Source: Variovorax sp. PMC12 (lineage in GTDB: Bacteria > Pseudomonadota > Gammaproteobacteria > Burkholderiales > Burkholderiaceae_C). From it: DNA of 64,000 nt. The notes below the pieces were generated by a model. The model saw only the letters and a program-made list of their open reading frames with translations, had not been told where the DNA came from and did not search any database. The translations under genes were made by a program, and so were the position numbers. Positions 8,086-16,621 of the stretch are shown here, piece by piece (within the stretch, counting starts at the first letter, position 1; each line of letters begins with the position of its first letter). The DNA lies in NCBI RefSeq assembly GCF_003019815.1, contig NZ_CP027773.1:2739001-2803000 (forward strand). Reading direction: 5' to 3'.

Positions 8086-9167
8086 TCTCTTCGTCCGCCG
8101 CAAGACATTCGCGCCCCGGTGCCGGCATCGCTCCCGGCGCGGTCCTGCCGCCCCACACCTCGGGCACCCCCGAGCCGCTGGCCCAGGCCGGCATGCCCGA
8201 CGCACCCGCCCCCGACGCGCGCAGCATCTCGTGCGTCATTCCCTGCTACAACGAGGCGGCCAACCTGCGCCTCATGCTGCCGCTGCTGGAAGACATCCTC
8301 TGGGCCACGCGGCTGCGCTGGGAAATCATCGTGGTGGACGACGGCAGCACCGACGACACCGCCGCCGTGGCCGAGGCATGGTGCGAGCTCGCGGGCTTCC
8401 GCTGCATTTCACTGTCGCGCAACTTCGGCAAGGAAGCCGCACTCACCGCCGGCCTTGCGGCGGCCACCGGCGACGCCGTGGTGCTGCTCGACGGCGACCT
8501 GCAGCACTCGCCCGAGCTGATCCACGCGATGCTCGCGCAATGGACGGCCGGTGCCGAGGTGGTCTACGCGGTGCGCGAGCAGCGCAGCGACGAAAGCCGC
8601 TTCAAGCGGCTCGGCAGCAAGCTCTTCTACGGCCTCGTCAATTCTTCGGACCGCTTCGAGGTGCCCAAGGACGCGGGCGACTTCCGCCTGATGGACCGCA
8701 AGGTGGTGGACGCGCTCATGGCCATGCCAGAGCGCAGCCGCTTCATGAAGGGCCTCTACGCCTGGGTGGGCTTCCGCGCCGTGGCGCTGCCCTACACGCC
8801 CGCGCCGCGCGCCGAAGGCACCACCAAGTTCAACGCGCGCCGGCTGATCGGCCTGGCCATCGACGGCCTCACCGCCTTCACCACCTGGCCGCTGCGCATG
8901 GTGAGCGTGGCGGGCCTCCTGCTCGCGGTGCCGGCCTTCGGCTACGGCACTTTCGTGACCATCGACCACCTGCTGTTCGGCAACTCCGTGTCCGGCTGGA
9001 CCACCATCGTCGTGAGCCTGATGTTCTTCATCGGCATCCAGATGATCTCCACCGGCATCGTGGGCGAGTACATCGCCCGCATCTACGAGGAGGTGAAGGG
9101 GCGTCCGCTGTACGTGGTCCGGCGCGAACACGGCAAGGGACTCCAGGCCGAGCCCGGGAAACCATGA
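8082..9167 (+). CDS. Polyprenyl-phosphate glycosyltransferase, ArnC/GtrB/LgmA-like
   Basis: This 361-residue GT2 enzyme starts with a variable Pro/Ala-rich region of about 45 residues. A GT-A domain follows, with CVIPCYNEAANLRLM, the DDGSTDDT nucleotide-binding motif near residue 86, the metal-binding DGDLQ, and GDFRLMDRKVV. Two membrane helices near the C-terminus are typical of ArnC, GtrB and dolichyl-phosphate mannose synthase-like proteins. Such enzymes load a sugar from a nucleotide donor onto undecaprenyl phosphate at the cytoplasmic face. Start and stop both overlap neighbours by four bases. In this cassette the sugar is most plausibly an N-acetylhexosamine that the YdjC-type gene then deacetylates. 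Confidence 0.88.
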   Translation: MISSSAARHSRPGAGIAPGAVLPPHTSGTPEPLAQAGMPDAPAPDARSISCVIPCYNEAANLRLMLPLLEDILWATRLRWEIIVVDDGSTDDTAAVAEAWCELAGFRCISLSRNFGKEAALTAGLAAATGDAVVLLDGDLQHSPELIHAMLAQWTAGAEVVYAVREQRSDESRFKRLGSKLFYGLVNSSDRFEVPKDAGDFRLMDRKVVDALMAMPERSRFMKGLYAWVGFRAVALPYTPAPRAEGTTKFNARRLIGLAIDGLTAFTTWPLRMVSVAGLLLAVPAFGYGTFVTIDHLLFGNSVSGWTTIVVSLMFFIGIQMISTGIVGEYIARIYEEVKGRPLYVVRREHGKGLQAEPGKP

Positions 9168-10780
9168 GACGGCCCGGCTCCGCCTGGTGGACATCGCCCC
9201 GACCCCTCTGGCTCATTGCCGCGCTGTTCGCGTGGCTGCTCGCGACCGCTTGGGTGCGCCCGCTGATGGCGCCCGACGAAGGGCGCTACGGCAGCGTGGC
9301 GCTGGCGATGCTGCATTCCGGCGACTGGCTGGTGCCGCGGCTGGACGGCCTGCCCTTCTTCCACAAGCCGCCGCTGTTCTACTGGATCGGCGCGGCGGCG
9401 ATGTCGGTGGCGGGCCCGGTCGAATGGGCGGCGCGGCTGCCTTCGATCATCGGCGCGGGCACGGCGGCGGCGGCGCTGTTCCTGTTCCTGCGGCGCTGGT
9501 CGACGATGCGGCAGGCGCTGCTGTCGACCGTGGTGCTGGTGACCACCCCCTTCTTCTTCCTGGGCGCGCAGTTCGCCAACCTCGACATGCTGGTGGCCGG
9601 CTGCATCTCGGCCACGGTGCTGCTGGCCGCCGGCGCGGCGCTGGCGCGGGAGCGCGGCGAGCCCTGGCGCGCCCTGCTCGCGGGCGCCTACCTGATGGCC
9701 GCGGCCGGGCTGCTGGCCAAGGGACTGATCGGCCTGGTGCTGCCCGGTGCGGTGCTGGTGCTGTGGTGCGCCGCCACGCGCAAGACCGTGGTGCTGAAGC
9801 TCGCGCTCTGGCTGCCGGGCTGGGCGATCCTGCTGGCGGCGGCGGGCCCGTGGTTCGTTGCCATGCAGCTGAAGTACCCCGAGTTCTTCGACTACTTCGT
9901 CATCACCCAGCACTTCCGGCGCTTCGCTTCGTCGGGGTTCAACAACGAGCACCCGTTCTGGTTCTACGTACCGGTGCTGGCGGTGCTCACGCTGCCGTGG
10001 TTCGCGTGGGTGCTCGTGCCGCGCGGCAAGGACGGGGAGCCCCGGTCGCGCCTGTCCGACGTCGACTGGCTCATGTGGATCTGGCTGGCGGTGATCGTGG
10101 TGTTCTTCTCGCTGCCGCGGTCCAAGCTGGTGGGCTACGTGCTGCCCGCGCTGCCGCCGCTGGCCTGCCTGATCGCGCAGCGCGTGCTGGCAGGGCGCGC
10201 CGTCGAGAAGCTGCTGCCCAGGATGCGCGCCACGTCGGCGGTCGCGGCCGTGCTGTGCGTGGCGTGCGTGGTCGCGGTCGCGCTCTACTCGGTGCCGCCG
10301 GGCACGCGGCTGCGGCTGCCGGCCGGCCAGTCGGTGGCGCCGGGCGACCAGGTGATGATGCTCGACAGCTACTACTACGAGATTCCCTTCTACTGGAACC
10401 TGCGCCAGCCGGTGCTCGTGTCGGACGACTGGAAGGCCGCCGCCACCGACACCCGCGACAACTGGCGCAAGGAGATCTTCGACGCGAGCCGCTTCGAGCC
10501 CGCGCGCGCCGACGCCACGCTGATCGACCGGACGCAGCTGGCGCCCGTGCTGTGCGTGCCGCGCACCACCTGGCTGGTCGGGCCGATCGCCTCGCAGCTG
10601 TCGAACCCATGGCTGGGCAAGGCGCAGCTGGTGGCGGTCAACGAAAGCATCGCGGCCTGGCGCTTCGCGGGGAGCGCCACGCGCGACCCGGACTGCCTGG
10701 GCGCCCCTGCCTCCGCGCCCGCCGGTGCCGCCATACCATCCCCTCCCGTGCCTGCCCCCTCCACGAATGGCAATGACTGA
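9164..10780 (+). CDS. ArnT/PMT-family glycosyltransferase (LgmB-like)
   Basis: This 538-residue protein has about ten to twelve hydrophobic helices and the hallmark first periplasmic loop APDEGRYG near residue 37, whose acidic pair is catalytic in ArnT. FFHKPPLFYW is another conserved ArnT/PMT loop. The C-terminal 130 residues form a periplasmic domain. ArnT-type enzymes move an aminosugar from undecaprenyl phosphate to lipid A phosphate in the periplasm. The ATG overlaps the preceding stop (ATGA), and the stop overlaps the next gene. None of the genes for L-Ara4N synthesis (arnA, arnB) are here, so the donor is more likely a simple hexosamine. Confidence 0.87.
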   Translation: MRRPGSAWWTSPRPLWLIAALFAWLLATAWVRPLMAPDEGRYGSVALAMLHSGDWLVPRLDGLPFFHKPPLFYWIGAAAMSVAGPVEWAARLPSIIGAGTAAAALFLFLRRWSTMRQALLSTVVLVTTPFFFLGAQFANLDMLVAGCISATVLLAAGAALARERGEPWRALLAGAYLMAAAGLLAKGLIGLVLPGAVLVLWCAATRKTVVLKLALWLPGWAILLAAAGPWFVAMQLKYPEFFDYFVITQHFRRFASSGFNNEHPFWFYVPVLAVLTLPWFAWVLVPRGKDGEPRSRLSDVDWLMWIWLAVIVVFFSLPRSKLVGYVLPALPPLACLIAQRVLAGRAVEKLLPRMRATSAVAAVLCVACVVAVALYSVPPGTRLRLPAGQSVAPGDQVMMLDSYYYEIPFYWNLRQPVLVSDDWKAAATDTRDNWRKEIFDASRFEPARADATLIDRTQLAPVLCVPRTTWLVGPIASQLSNPWLGKAQLVAVNESIAAWRFAGSATRDPDCLGAPASAPAGAAIPSPPVPAPSTNGND

Positions 10781-11636
10781 CACCACCGGCCCGCTGGAAC
10801 CGACGATGCGCCACCTCTGCGTGTGCGCGGACGACTTCGGCATGAGCCCCGGCATCAACGCCGCCGTGCTTGAGCTTGCCGAGCTGGGCAAGATCTCCGC
10901 GACCAGCGGCATGGTACGGCGCGGCGCATGGGCCGCGGGCGCACGGGCGCTGCGGCGGCTGGACGCCACGCGGCTGGACGTGGGCCTGCACCTGGACCTC
11001 ACGCGCCCCGACACGCCCGACGGCCCCGAGCCCGGCCTCGCGGGGCTGATCGCGCGGACCTACACGCGCACCGTGTTCTCGCCCGTGCTGCACGCCGACA
11101 TCCGCGACCAGTTCACCCGCTTCGAAGACGCGATGGGCCGTGCGCCGGCGTTCGTCGACGGCCACCGGCATGTGCACCAGTTCCCGGTGGTGCGCGAGCT
11201 GCTGGTCGACGAGATCGTGCGCCGCTACCCGAAGTCGCCACCGTGGGTGCGCTATACCGCGCCCGGCGCCTGGAGCGGCCCCGACCGGCTGAAGGCCCGC
11301 GTGATCCATGCGCTGGGCGGCGCGCGGCTGGCAGCGCTCGCCGCCGAGCACGGCATTCCGGTGAGCCGGCGCCTGCTCGGCGTGTACGACTTCACCGGCG
11401 ACGTGCAGGGCTACGAAGCGCGCCTTGCCGACTGGCTCGCGGCCTGCCGCACCGGCGACGTGCTGATGTGCCACCCCTCGACCGGCATCCAGCCCGGCGA
11501 TCCGCACGGCTCTGCGCGCATGCGCGAATACGCGGTGCTGCGCGCGCTCTCGCTGCCACCCCAGGGGCAAGCCGGCGCGATCGCGATCACGCCGCTGTCG
11601 CAGGTCTTCAGGCGCGGCGAACTCGCCCACGCGTAG
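10773..11636 (+). CDS. ChbG/YdjC-family carbohydrate deacetylase (NaxD/LgmC/HpnK-like)
   Basis: This 287-residue TIM-barrel-like protein has the YdjC metal site: CADDFGMSPGIN near the N-terminus, the histidines of FVDGHRHVHQFP, and a late CHPSTG loop. Family members remove N-acetyl groups from chito-oligosaccharides, hopanoid glycosides (HpnK) or undecaprenyl-phosphate-GalNAc (Francisella NaxD). The last gene of this four-gene overlap is the place where NaxD/LgmC-type deacetylases are found. The ATG at 10773 overlaps the ArnT-like stop; starts at 10767 or 10806 are also possible because no Shine-Dalgarno decides. Confidence 0.83.
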   Translation: MTDTTGPLEPTMRHLCVCADDFGMSPGINAAVLELAELGKISATSGMVRRGAWAAGARALRRLDATRLDVGLHLDLTRPDTPDGPEPGLAGLIARTYTRTVFSPVLHADIRDQFTRFEDAMGRAPAFVDGHRHVHQFPVVRELLVDEIVRRYPKSPPWVRYTAPGAWSGPDRLKARVIHALGGARLAALAAEHGIPVSRRLLGVYDFTGDVQGYEARLADWLAACRTGDVLMCHPSTGIQPGDPHGSARMREYAVLRALSLPPQGQAGAIAITPLSQVFRRGELAHA

Positions 11637-11668
11637 GCCCCCGCCATGTGCAACACGGGGGCGCTAAC

Positions 11669-12508
11669 ATGCGCGCCTCCTCATCCGCGCAGCCCGACTC
11701 TCCCATGCCCTCCCCGAAAAGCACCGCCTTTCCCTCGGCGGCGCAAGCCGCACTGCTGTTCCTCGCGCTGTGCCTGTGCGAGATCGTCGTGGGTGCGGCG
11801 CTGCGCGATGCCAACCGGTGGCTCGGCCTGAACGGCATGCAGATCGGCGTGCTGTCGGCGGTGCTCGGCAACGGCTGCGTGTTCGCGGCCGTGATGCATG
11901 CGCAGCAGCTCACATGGCGCGAGCTGTTCCACCAGTCGCGCGCTTCCGCCGGCGTCACGCTGCTGCTGGTGGTGCCGCCGGTGCTGCTGCTGGTGCCCGC
12001 GCTGCTGCTGACCGTCACCTCCGCGTTCAACCTGCTGGTGCGCATCGCGCCGCTCTCGGCCTGGGAAGAAGCCATGTTCAGCCGCATGGCCGACGGCAGC
12101 GTGGCGGCCGTGCTGGCGGTGTGCGTGGTGGCGCCGCTGCTCGAGGAAATGCTGTTCCGCGGCATTGTGCTGCGCGGCTTCCTGCAGCGCTATCCGCGCT
12201 GGCAGGCCATTTTTCTCTCGGCCCTGCTGTTCGGCGCCGCGCACATGAACATCTACCAGTTCGTGGTCGGCCTCATCATGGGCACGGTGCTCGCGTGGCT
12301 CTACGAGCGCACGCGCTCGCTCATTCCCTGCATTGCGCTGCATGCCGCGTACAACAGCGCCACGCTGCTGCTGGCGGACTGGCTCGACGCCGCGTCGCCG
12401 GCACGCCTGCTGTGGGTCGCGCTGCTTGCACTTGCCGCCGCCGTGTGCGGCACGCTGGTGCTGCGGCTGATGCTGGTGGCCAAGCCGGCGCGGCCTACGT
12501 CGGCCTAG
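11669..12508 (+). CDS. CPBP-family intramembrane metalloprotease
   Basis: This 279-residue protein has six to eight hydrophobic helices and the CPBP (Abi/Rce1-like) motifs in order: LLEEMLFRGIVLRG near residue 158, FGAAHMN about 45 residues later, and HAAYNS. The paired glutamates, arginine and two histidines are the expected active-site residues. Functions of bacterial members range from CAAX-like processing to bacteriocin immunity, and none can be assigned here. A second in-frame ATG at 11705 would shorten the protein by 12 residues. The gene follows the lipid A-type cassette by 32 bp and may share its transcript. Confidence 0.82.
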   Translation: MRASSSAQPDSPMPSPKSTAFPSAAQAALLFLALCLCEIVVGAALRDANRWLGLNGMQIGVLSAVLGNGCVFAAVMHAQQLTWRELFHQSRASAGVTLLLVVPPVLLLVPALLLTVTSAFNLLVRIAPLSAWEEAMFSRMADGSVAAVLAVCVVAPLLEEMLFRGIVLRGFLQRYPRWQAIFLSALLFGAAHMNIYQFVVGLIMGTVLAWLYERTRSLIPCIALHAAYNSATLLLADWLDAASPARLLWVALLALAAAVCGTLVLRLMLVAKPARPTSA

Positions 12509-12545
12509 ATCGCGGATCGGAGCCACGCATGCTGGGTCGACGCAT

Positions 12546-13061
12546 CTACTTGCCGGACCGCAATGGAACCGGCAGCCGCGTCGCATCGTCGATGACTCCA
12601 AGTCTGCACTTGCGTGTTCCGAAAAGAATCGGGATCACGCCCTCCTCGTAGGCGAAGCCGCCTTCAAGCGAGTAGTTCTTTCCAGCTTCCAGCACCGTTT
12701 TGATCGCAATGTTGCATGTGCGATTGCCGGACGCCATTTCGAAGTAGACGAGGGTTATTTCTTCGTTCGCGGGGACTTTGACATAGCCCTCGGGCTTGCT
12801 CTTGGACGACCGGACGTCGAATAGATTACCGGAGCCTAGACCACGGGCCAGATCGCCCGACATCCACACGCTGATCGACTCATGGCGCCCGGAAGCTCCG
12901 ACCAGAACACTCCGCAAATTGGCACTAGGTATGCCGTCGGGGAGCGCGTACGGTATTGGCGGCGTACTGCTGCACGCTGCGAGGATGGCTGTGCAAGAAG
13001 CAGCCACGATGGAGCGAAAAAGCCGGCCCGATGGCAGACGAGGTGCAAGATGCTTGTTCAT
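12546..13061 (-). CDS. Hypothetical lipoprotein
   Basis: This 171-residue protein has a basic N-terminus, a hydrophobic stretch and a lipobox ILAACSS near residue 29, so it should be an outer- or inner-membrane lipoprotein. The mature part has no motif that I recognise; it contains two further cysteines (in RTCNIA and RKCRLG) that could form a disulfide. The base composition is visibly lower in GC than flanking genes, as is the 220 bp upstream of it, which fits recent acquisition or weak selection. It is convergent with the CPBP gene. Confidence 0.6.
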   Translation of the reverse strand: MNKHLAPRLPSGRLFRSIVAASCTAILAACSSTPPIPYALPDGIPSANLRSVLVGASGRHESISVWMSGDLARGLGSGNLFDVRSSKSKPEGYVKVPANEEITLVYFEMASGNRTCNIAIKTVLEAGKNYSLEGGFAYEEGVIPILFGTRKCRLGVIDDATRLPVPLRSGK

Positions 13062-13284
13062 ATCAGTTAGGCAGCCGTCGCTCGCGGATTCGGCCAGCGA
13101 GTGTGCCGAGGTTTCAAAGGCGAGAGATTGTGAGAGTGAGACGGGCGAGGACCACGGGCCTTTGTCACGAAAGAGCCCTATTGCTCGGACTACCGGCAGC
13201 TTTGGAGCCGATGCTCAACTGTCCGCGGAGACACGTTGATGCTGCAAGGTCTGTGGCCACCAGCGCCGCTGCCCACTACTTGGC

Positions 13285-13896
13285 CTAGGTCCGAGCAGCC
13301 GGCAGCGGCCGCGCATCGACCGCCTCCCCGTCGACGATGAAGTGCCCGCCCGCCACGTGGTGCAGCGTGCGCAGCTCGTCATGCCCGTCGAAATTCCAGC
13401 GCCCGTTGGCGAACACGCGCGAATCGGCCTGCGCGGCGATCACCTCGCCCAGGAACAGGTCGTAGCTCTGCTGGATGTGCGGCTCCGGCAGCAGGCGGCA
13501 TTCGAGCCACGCCGCGCAGCCTTCGAGCAGCGGCGCATCGGTGGCCGTGCCCGCGAAGGTCTGCAGGCCGTAGGCCGCGAACTTGTCGTGCCCCGACTGC
13601 TCGACGATCTCGCGGCCGGAGCTGTTGCCCAGCGCTTCCGTCAGGTCGAGCTGCGCGCGCGTGGGCACCTGCAGCGCGAAGCTGCCGGCGCCTTCGAGCA
13701 GCACGCGCGTCCAGGTGCTCTTGTCGAGCACCACCGCCACCTTGGGCGGCGCGAAATCCAGCGGCATGGCCCAGGCCGCGGCCATGATGTTGCGCTGGCC
13801 GCCGTGCGCCGCGCTCACCAGCACGGTGGGGCCGTGGTTGAGCAGGCGGTAGGCCTTGTCGAGGGGAACGGGCAGGCGGTGGTGGGGGACGTTCAT
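13285..13896 (-). CDS. Flavin reductase-like domain protein
   Basis: This 203-residue protein matches the FMN-binding split-barrel flavin reductase-like family. Visible features are TVLVSAAHGGQRNIMAAAW near the N-terminus, the hydrophobic KVAVVLDKSTWTR strand, GSFALQVPTR, and a late GRWNF-x-n-LHHVAGGHF segment. Members bind FMN and either supply reduced flavin to a monooxygenase or act as stand-alone reductases. No monooxygenase gene is next to it. The ATG at 13896 has a GGAG upstream. The gene lies 24 bp downstream of the TerC-type gene on the same strand's reading order and could be expressed with it. Confidence 0.78.
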   Translation of the reverse strand: MNVPHHRLPVPLDKAYRLLNHGPTVLVSAAHGGQRNIMAAAWAMPLDFAPPKVAVVLDKSTWTRVLLEGAGSFALQVPTRAQLDLTEALGNSSGREIVEQSGHDKFAAYGLQTFAGTATDAPLLEGCAAWLECRLLPEPHIQQSYDLFLGEVIAAQADSRVFANGRWNFDGHDELRTLHHVAGGHFIVDGEAVDARPLPAART

Positions 13897-13920
13897 GGCA
13901 GGGGCTCCGGGAGCGGCAGT

Positions 13921-15489
13921 TCAGTTGCCTGATTCTGTCGCAGGCAGGCGCCGCACCACCACCGTGCGGATGCGCTGCGCATCGACGTCGGTCACTTCGA
14001 ATTCGCAGCCGTCGTGCACCCATGTCCGGCCCTGCGGAGGCAGGCCGCCGAAGCGCGCGAGCAGGAAGCCCGCGACCGAGGTGTAGCTGTCGTCGTCGCT
14101 CAGCAGGCCGTGCGTCTGCAGCGCCTGCTCCAGCAGGTGCAGGTCGGCGCTGCCGGAAACCGTCCAGGTGTCGGCGGCGGTCTGCTGGATTTCCAGCGTC
14201 TCGTCCTCGTCAGGAAACTCGCCCGCGATGGCTTCGAGCACGTCGATGGGCGTGACCACGCCGGTCAGGGTGCCGTGCTCGTCGTTGACCAGCGCGAGCT
14301 GCCCGCGCGCGCCGCGCAGCGTGTCGATCAGGCGGATCACGGTGGTCGACTCGGGCACGTAGATCGGCGCGCGCAGGCCGCCGCTCTCGTCGATCTTTCC
14401 GTGCCGCAGCAGGTGGCCCAGCAGGTCTTTCGCGCGCGCCACGCCCACCACCTCGTCGAGCGAGCCGCGGCACACCGGGAAGATGCCGTGCGGCGTGTCG
14501 AGCAGCTGCTCGCGCACCGCCTCGGGGTCGTCGTTCAGGTCGACCCAGGAGATGTCGGCGCGCGGCGTCATCACCGAGCGCACGTTGCGCTCGGCCAGCG
14601 ACAGCACGCCGCTGACCATGTTGCGCTCCTCGAGCGCGAACGCGGGCTCGGGCAGCGGCGCTTCGCCGTCGGCCGTGGCACCGGCCGGTGCCGGTTCGCC
14701 CGGCACGCGGCCGCCCAGCAGCCGCAGGATGGATTCGGCCGTGCGGTCGCGCAGCGGACGGCGCGCCTCGTGCTTCAGCGCATTGCGCTTGGCCCACTGG
14801 TTCAGCGCCTCGATCATCACGGAGAAGCCGATGGCGCCGTACAGGTAGCCCTTCGGAATGTGGAAGCCCAGGCCCTCGGCCACCAGGCTCAGGCCGATCA
14901 TCAGCAGAAAGCTCAGGCACAGCACCACCACAGTGGGGTGCGCATTGACGAAGCGCGTGAGCGGCTTCGACGCCCACAGCATGATGCCGATCGAGATGAT
15001 CACCGCCGCCATCATCACCGGCAGGTGGTCGACCATGCCCACGGCGGTGATGACCGCGTCGAGCGAGAACACCGCGTCGAGCACCACGATCTGCGTCACC
15101 ACCAGGCCGAAGCTCGCGTAGACGGTGGAGCCGCCGGCCGTGTGCGTCACGCCCTCTAGCCGCTCGTGCAGCTCCGCGGTGGCCTTGAACAGCAGGAACA
15201 GGCCGCCCACCAGCAGGATCAGGTCGCGCCCCGAAAAGCCCTGGCCGAACACGGTGAACAGCGGCGTGGTCAGCGTGACCAGCCACGACACCACCGACAG
15301 CAGCGCCAGCCGCATGAACAGCGCCAGGCCCAGGCCTAGCCGCCTGGCGCGGTCGCGCAGGTGCGGCGGCAGCTTCTCCGCGAGGATCGCGATGAAGATC
15401 AGGTTGTCGATGCCCAGCACGATCTCCAGGACGACCAGCGTCAGGAGACCGATCCAGGCGGCGGGGTCGGTGAGCAGTTCAACGATCAT
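13921..15489 (-). CDS. TerC-family membrane protein with CBS and CorC/HlyC domains (YoaE/YegH-like)
   Basis: This protein is 522 residues long from the ATG at 15489, with an N-terminal TerC domain of seven helices. The TerC landmark EIVLGIDNLIFIAILAEKLP is near the N-terminus and DAVFSLDAVITAVGM follows later; the paired aspartates are metal-binding candidates. A CBS pair (about 290-420) and a CorC_HlyC transporter-associated domain (about 430-515) follow. E. coli YoaE and YegH share this order. The family is linked to metal-ion efflux and co-translocational metalation. An upstream in-frame ATG at 15519 would add ten residues. I looked for a yybP-ykoY manganese riboswitch in the 200-bp leader and could not identify one. 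Confidence 0.85.
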   Translation of the reverse strand: MIVELLTDPAAWIGLLTLVVLEIVLGIDNLIFIAILAEKLPPHLRDRARRLGLGLALFMRLALLSVVSWLVTLTTPLFTVFGQGFSGRDLILLVGGLFLLFKATAELHERLEGVTHTAGGSTVYASFGLVVTQIVVLDAVFSLDAVITAVGMVDHLPVMMAAVIISIGIMLWASKPLTRFVNAHPTVVVLCLSFLLMIGLSLVAEGLGFHIPKGYLYGAIGFSVMIEALNQWAKRNALKHEARRPLRDRTAESILRLLGGRVPGEPAPAGATADGEAPLPEPAFALEERNMVSGVLSLAERNVRSVMTPRADISWVDLNDDPEAVREQLLDTPHGIFPVCRGSLDEVVGVARAKDLLGHLLRHGKIDESGGLRAPIYVPESTTVIRLIDTLRGARGQLALVNDEHGTLTGVVTPIDVLEAIAGEFPDEDETLEIQQTAADTWTVSGSADLHLLEQALQTHGLLSDDDSYTSVAGFLLARFGGLPPQGRTWVHDGCEFEVTDVDAQRIRTVVVRRLPATESGN

Positions 15490-15690
15490 GGTGGAAGAAG
15501 AAGGCGCGGCAACGCGCATGGCCCGGCATGGCGCGGGCCATGTCGGGCGACAACAGGGAAGAGGCGGAATGGACGGGAGCCGCGAGGGGGTCGGTCGCGG
15601 CGCACGGAGACAGGCGGAAGCTGGCGCAGGCCAGCGGCCTACTGGGAGGCTCGGAGGAAGATTTCACCCCTCCAGTCTATAGAACCCGAG

Positions 15691-16416
15691 TCAGCCGGCC
15701 GGCAGGCGCTGCATCAGGCAGGCCAGCAGCACCGGTTCGTTCTCGATCTTCGAGCGGTCGATGCGGCGCGTCCGGCCGTTCGCGATGATCACCAGATGCT
15801 CGTCCACCAGCACCCCGTCGGTTTCCGATTGCGTGTGCACCGTGTCGATGCTCGACCAGGCGATGAGTTGCCCCTCGTGCACCAGACCTTCCGCATTCAT
15901 GGCCAACGCGCCGAAGTCCACCGTGTCGCCGGCATGCATGCGCCGCTCGACATCGCCGCGCAGCACTTTGCCGATCGCCTCCTCCACCTCGGCCCGCAGC
16001 GCGGCCGCGTGGTCCCACAGGCCGAGCCGCAGCCGCGTGGTCTTGCCGCTGCGCGTGGTGATCAGCATGTGGTCGCGGCCGTGGCGATGGCGCAGCCGCG
16101 TCACGTCGGCAAAGGCAACGGTGCGGCGGCCGAGCTGCAGGCCGTGCGCGCCGAGCGTCAGCACCGGCGGCGTGCGCCACCACGCGAAGAAATCGCCGCC
16201 GCGCCAGACGATCAGGTAGAGCCCCGCCGGAACGGCCATCGACGCGAGAAAGAGCATGCCCTCGTCGGACACCGGCTCGCCGTCGGAAAGAAACGGCAGG
16301 ATGAAGATTCGCGCGGGCACCAGCATCACCGCGGACAACGCATAGGCCACGGCCACACCGCCCAGCACGCAGTGGAACGCGTGGCGGGGAAAGATTCTGG
16401 CGTGGCGGATAGGCAT
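15691..16416 (-). CDS. Hypothetical membrane protein with PH-like domain
   Basis: This 241-residue protein has two hydrophobic helices near the N-terminus. A soluble domain of alternating strands follows, with LTLGAHGLQLGRRTVAFADV and a later LVIIANGRTRRIDRSKIENE. The pattern resembles bacterial PH-like membrane proteins, but I recognise no named family. A GTG at 16476 would extend it by 20 residues. It ends about 200 bp upstream of the TerC-type start on the same strand. The 205 bp between its start and the cytochrome c gene hold nothing I can assign apart from an AT-rich patch near 16570. Confidence 0.5.
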   Translation of the reverse strand: MPIRHARIFPRHAFHCVLGGVAVAYALSAVMLVPARIFILPFLSDGEPVSDEGMLFLASMAVPAGLYLIVWRGGDFFAWWRTPPVLTLGAHGLQLGRRTVAFADVTRLRHRHGRDHMLITTRSGKTTRLRLGLWDHAAALRAEVEEAIGKVLRGDVERRMHAGDTVDFGALAMNAEGLVHEGQLIAWSSIDTVHTQSETDGVLVDEHLVIIANGRTRRIDRSKIENEPVLLACLMQRLPAG

Positions 16417-16621
16417 GTGGACTGCCCGATGCGCGGACAGCGCGCGCAGGGCCTGGATCGAAAAAAGCAGGGGCACACCTTAACAGCGCGACGCGGTCCG
16501 AACGCGCGTGCGCCTGCCGTCGCGGGGCTCTTTTTTCCGGTATCGGCGCTGCGTCGGCGGGGCCGATAGGTAGGAAGATTTAAATTCCGCGCCGGCCGCT
16601 GCGCGAGCCCTGCTCAAGCGC

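Noticed and set aside
15490..15690. yybP-ykoY manganese riboswitch upstream of the TerC-type gene
   Set aside because: TerC genes often have one, but the leader does not show a convincing match to the conserved core; only an isolated CCCAGTAG-like string is present.
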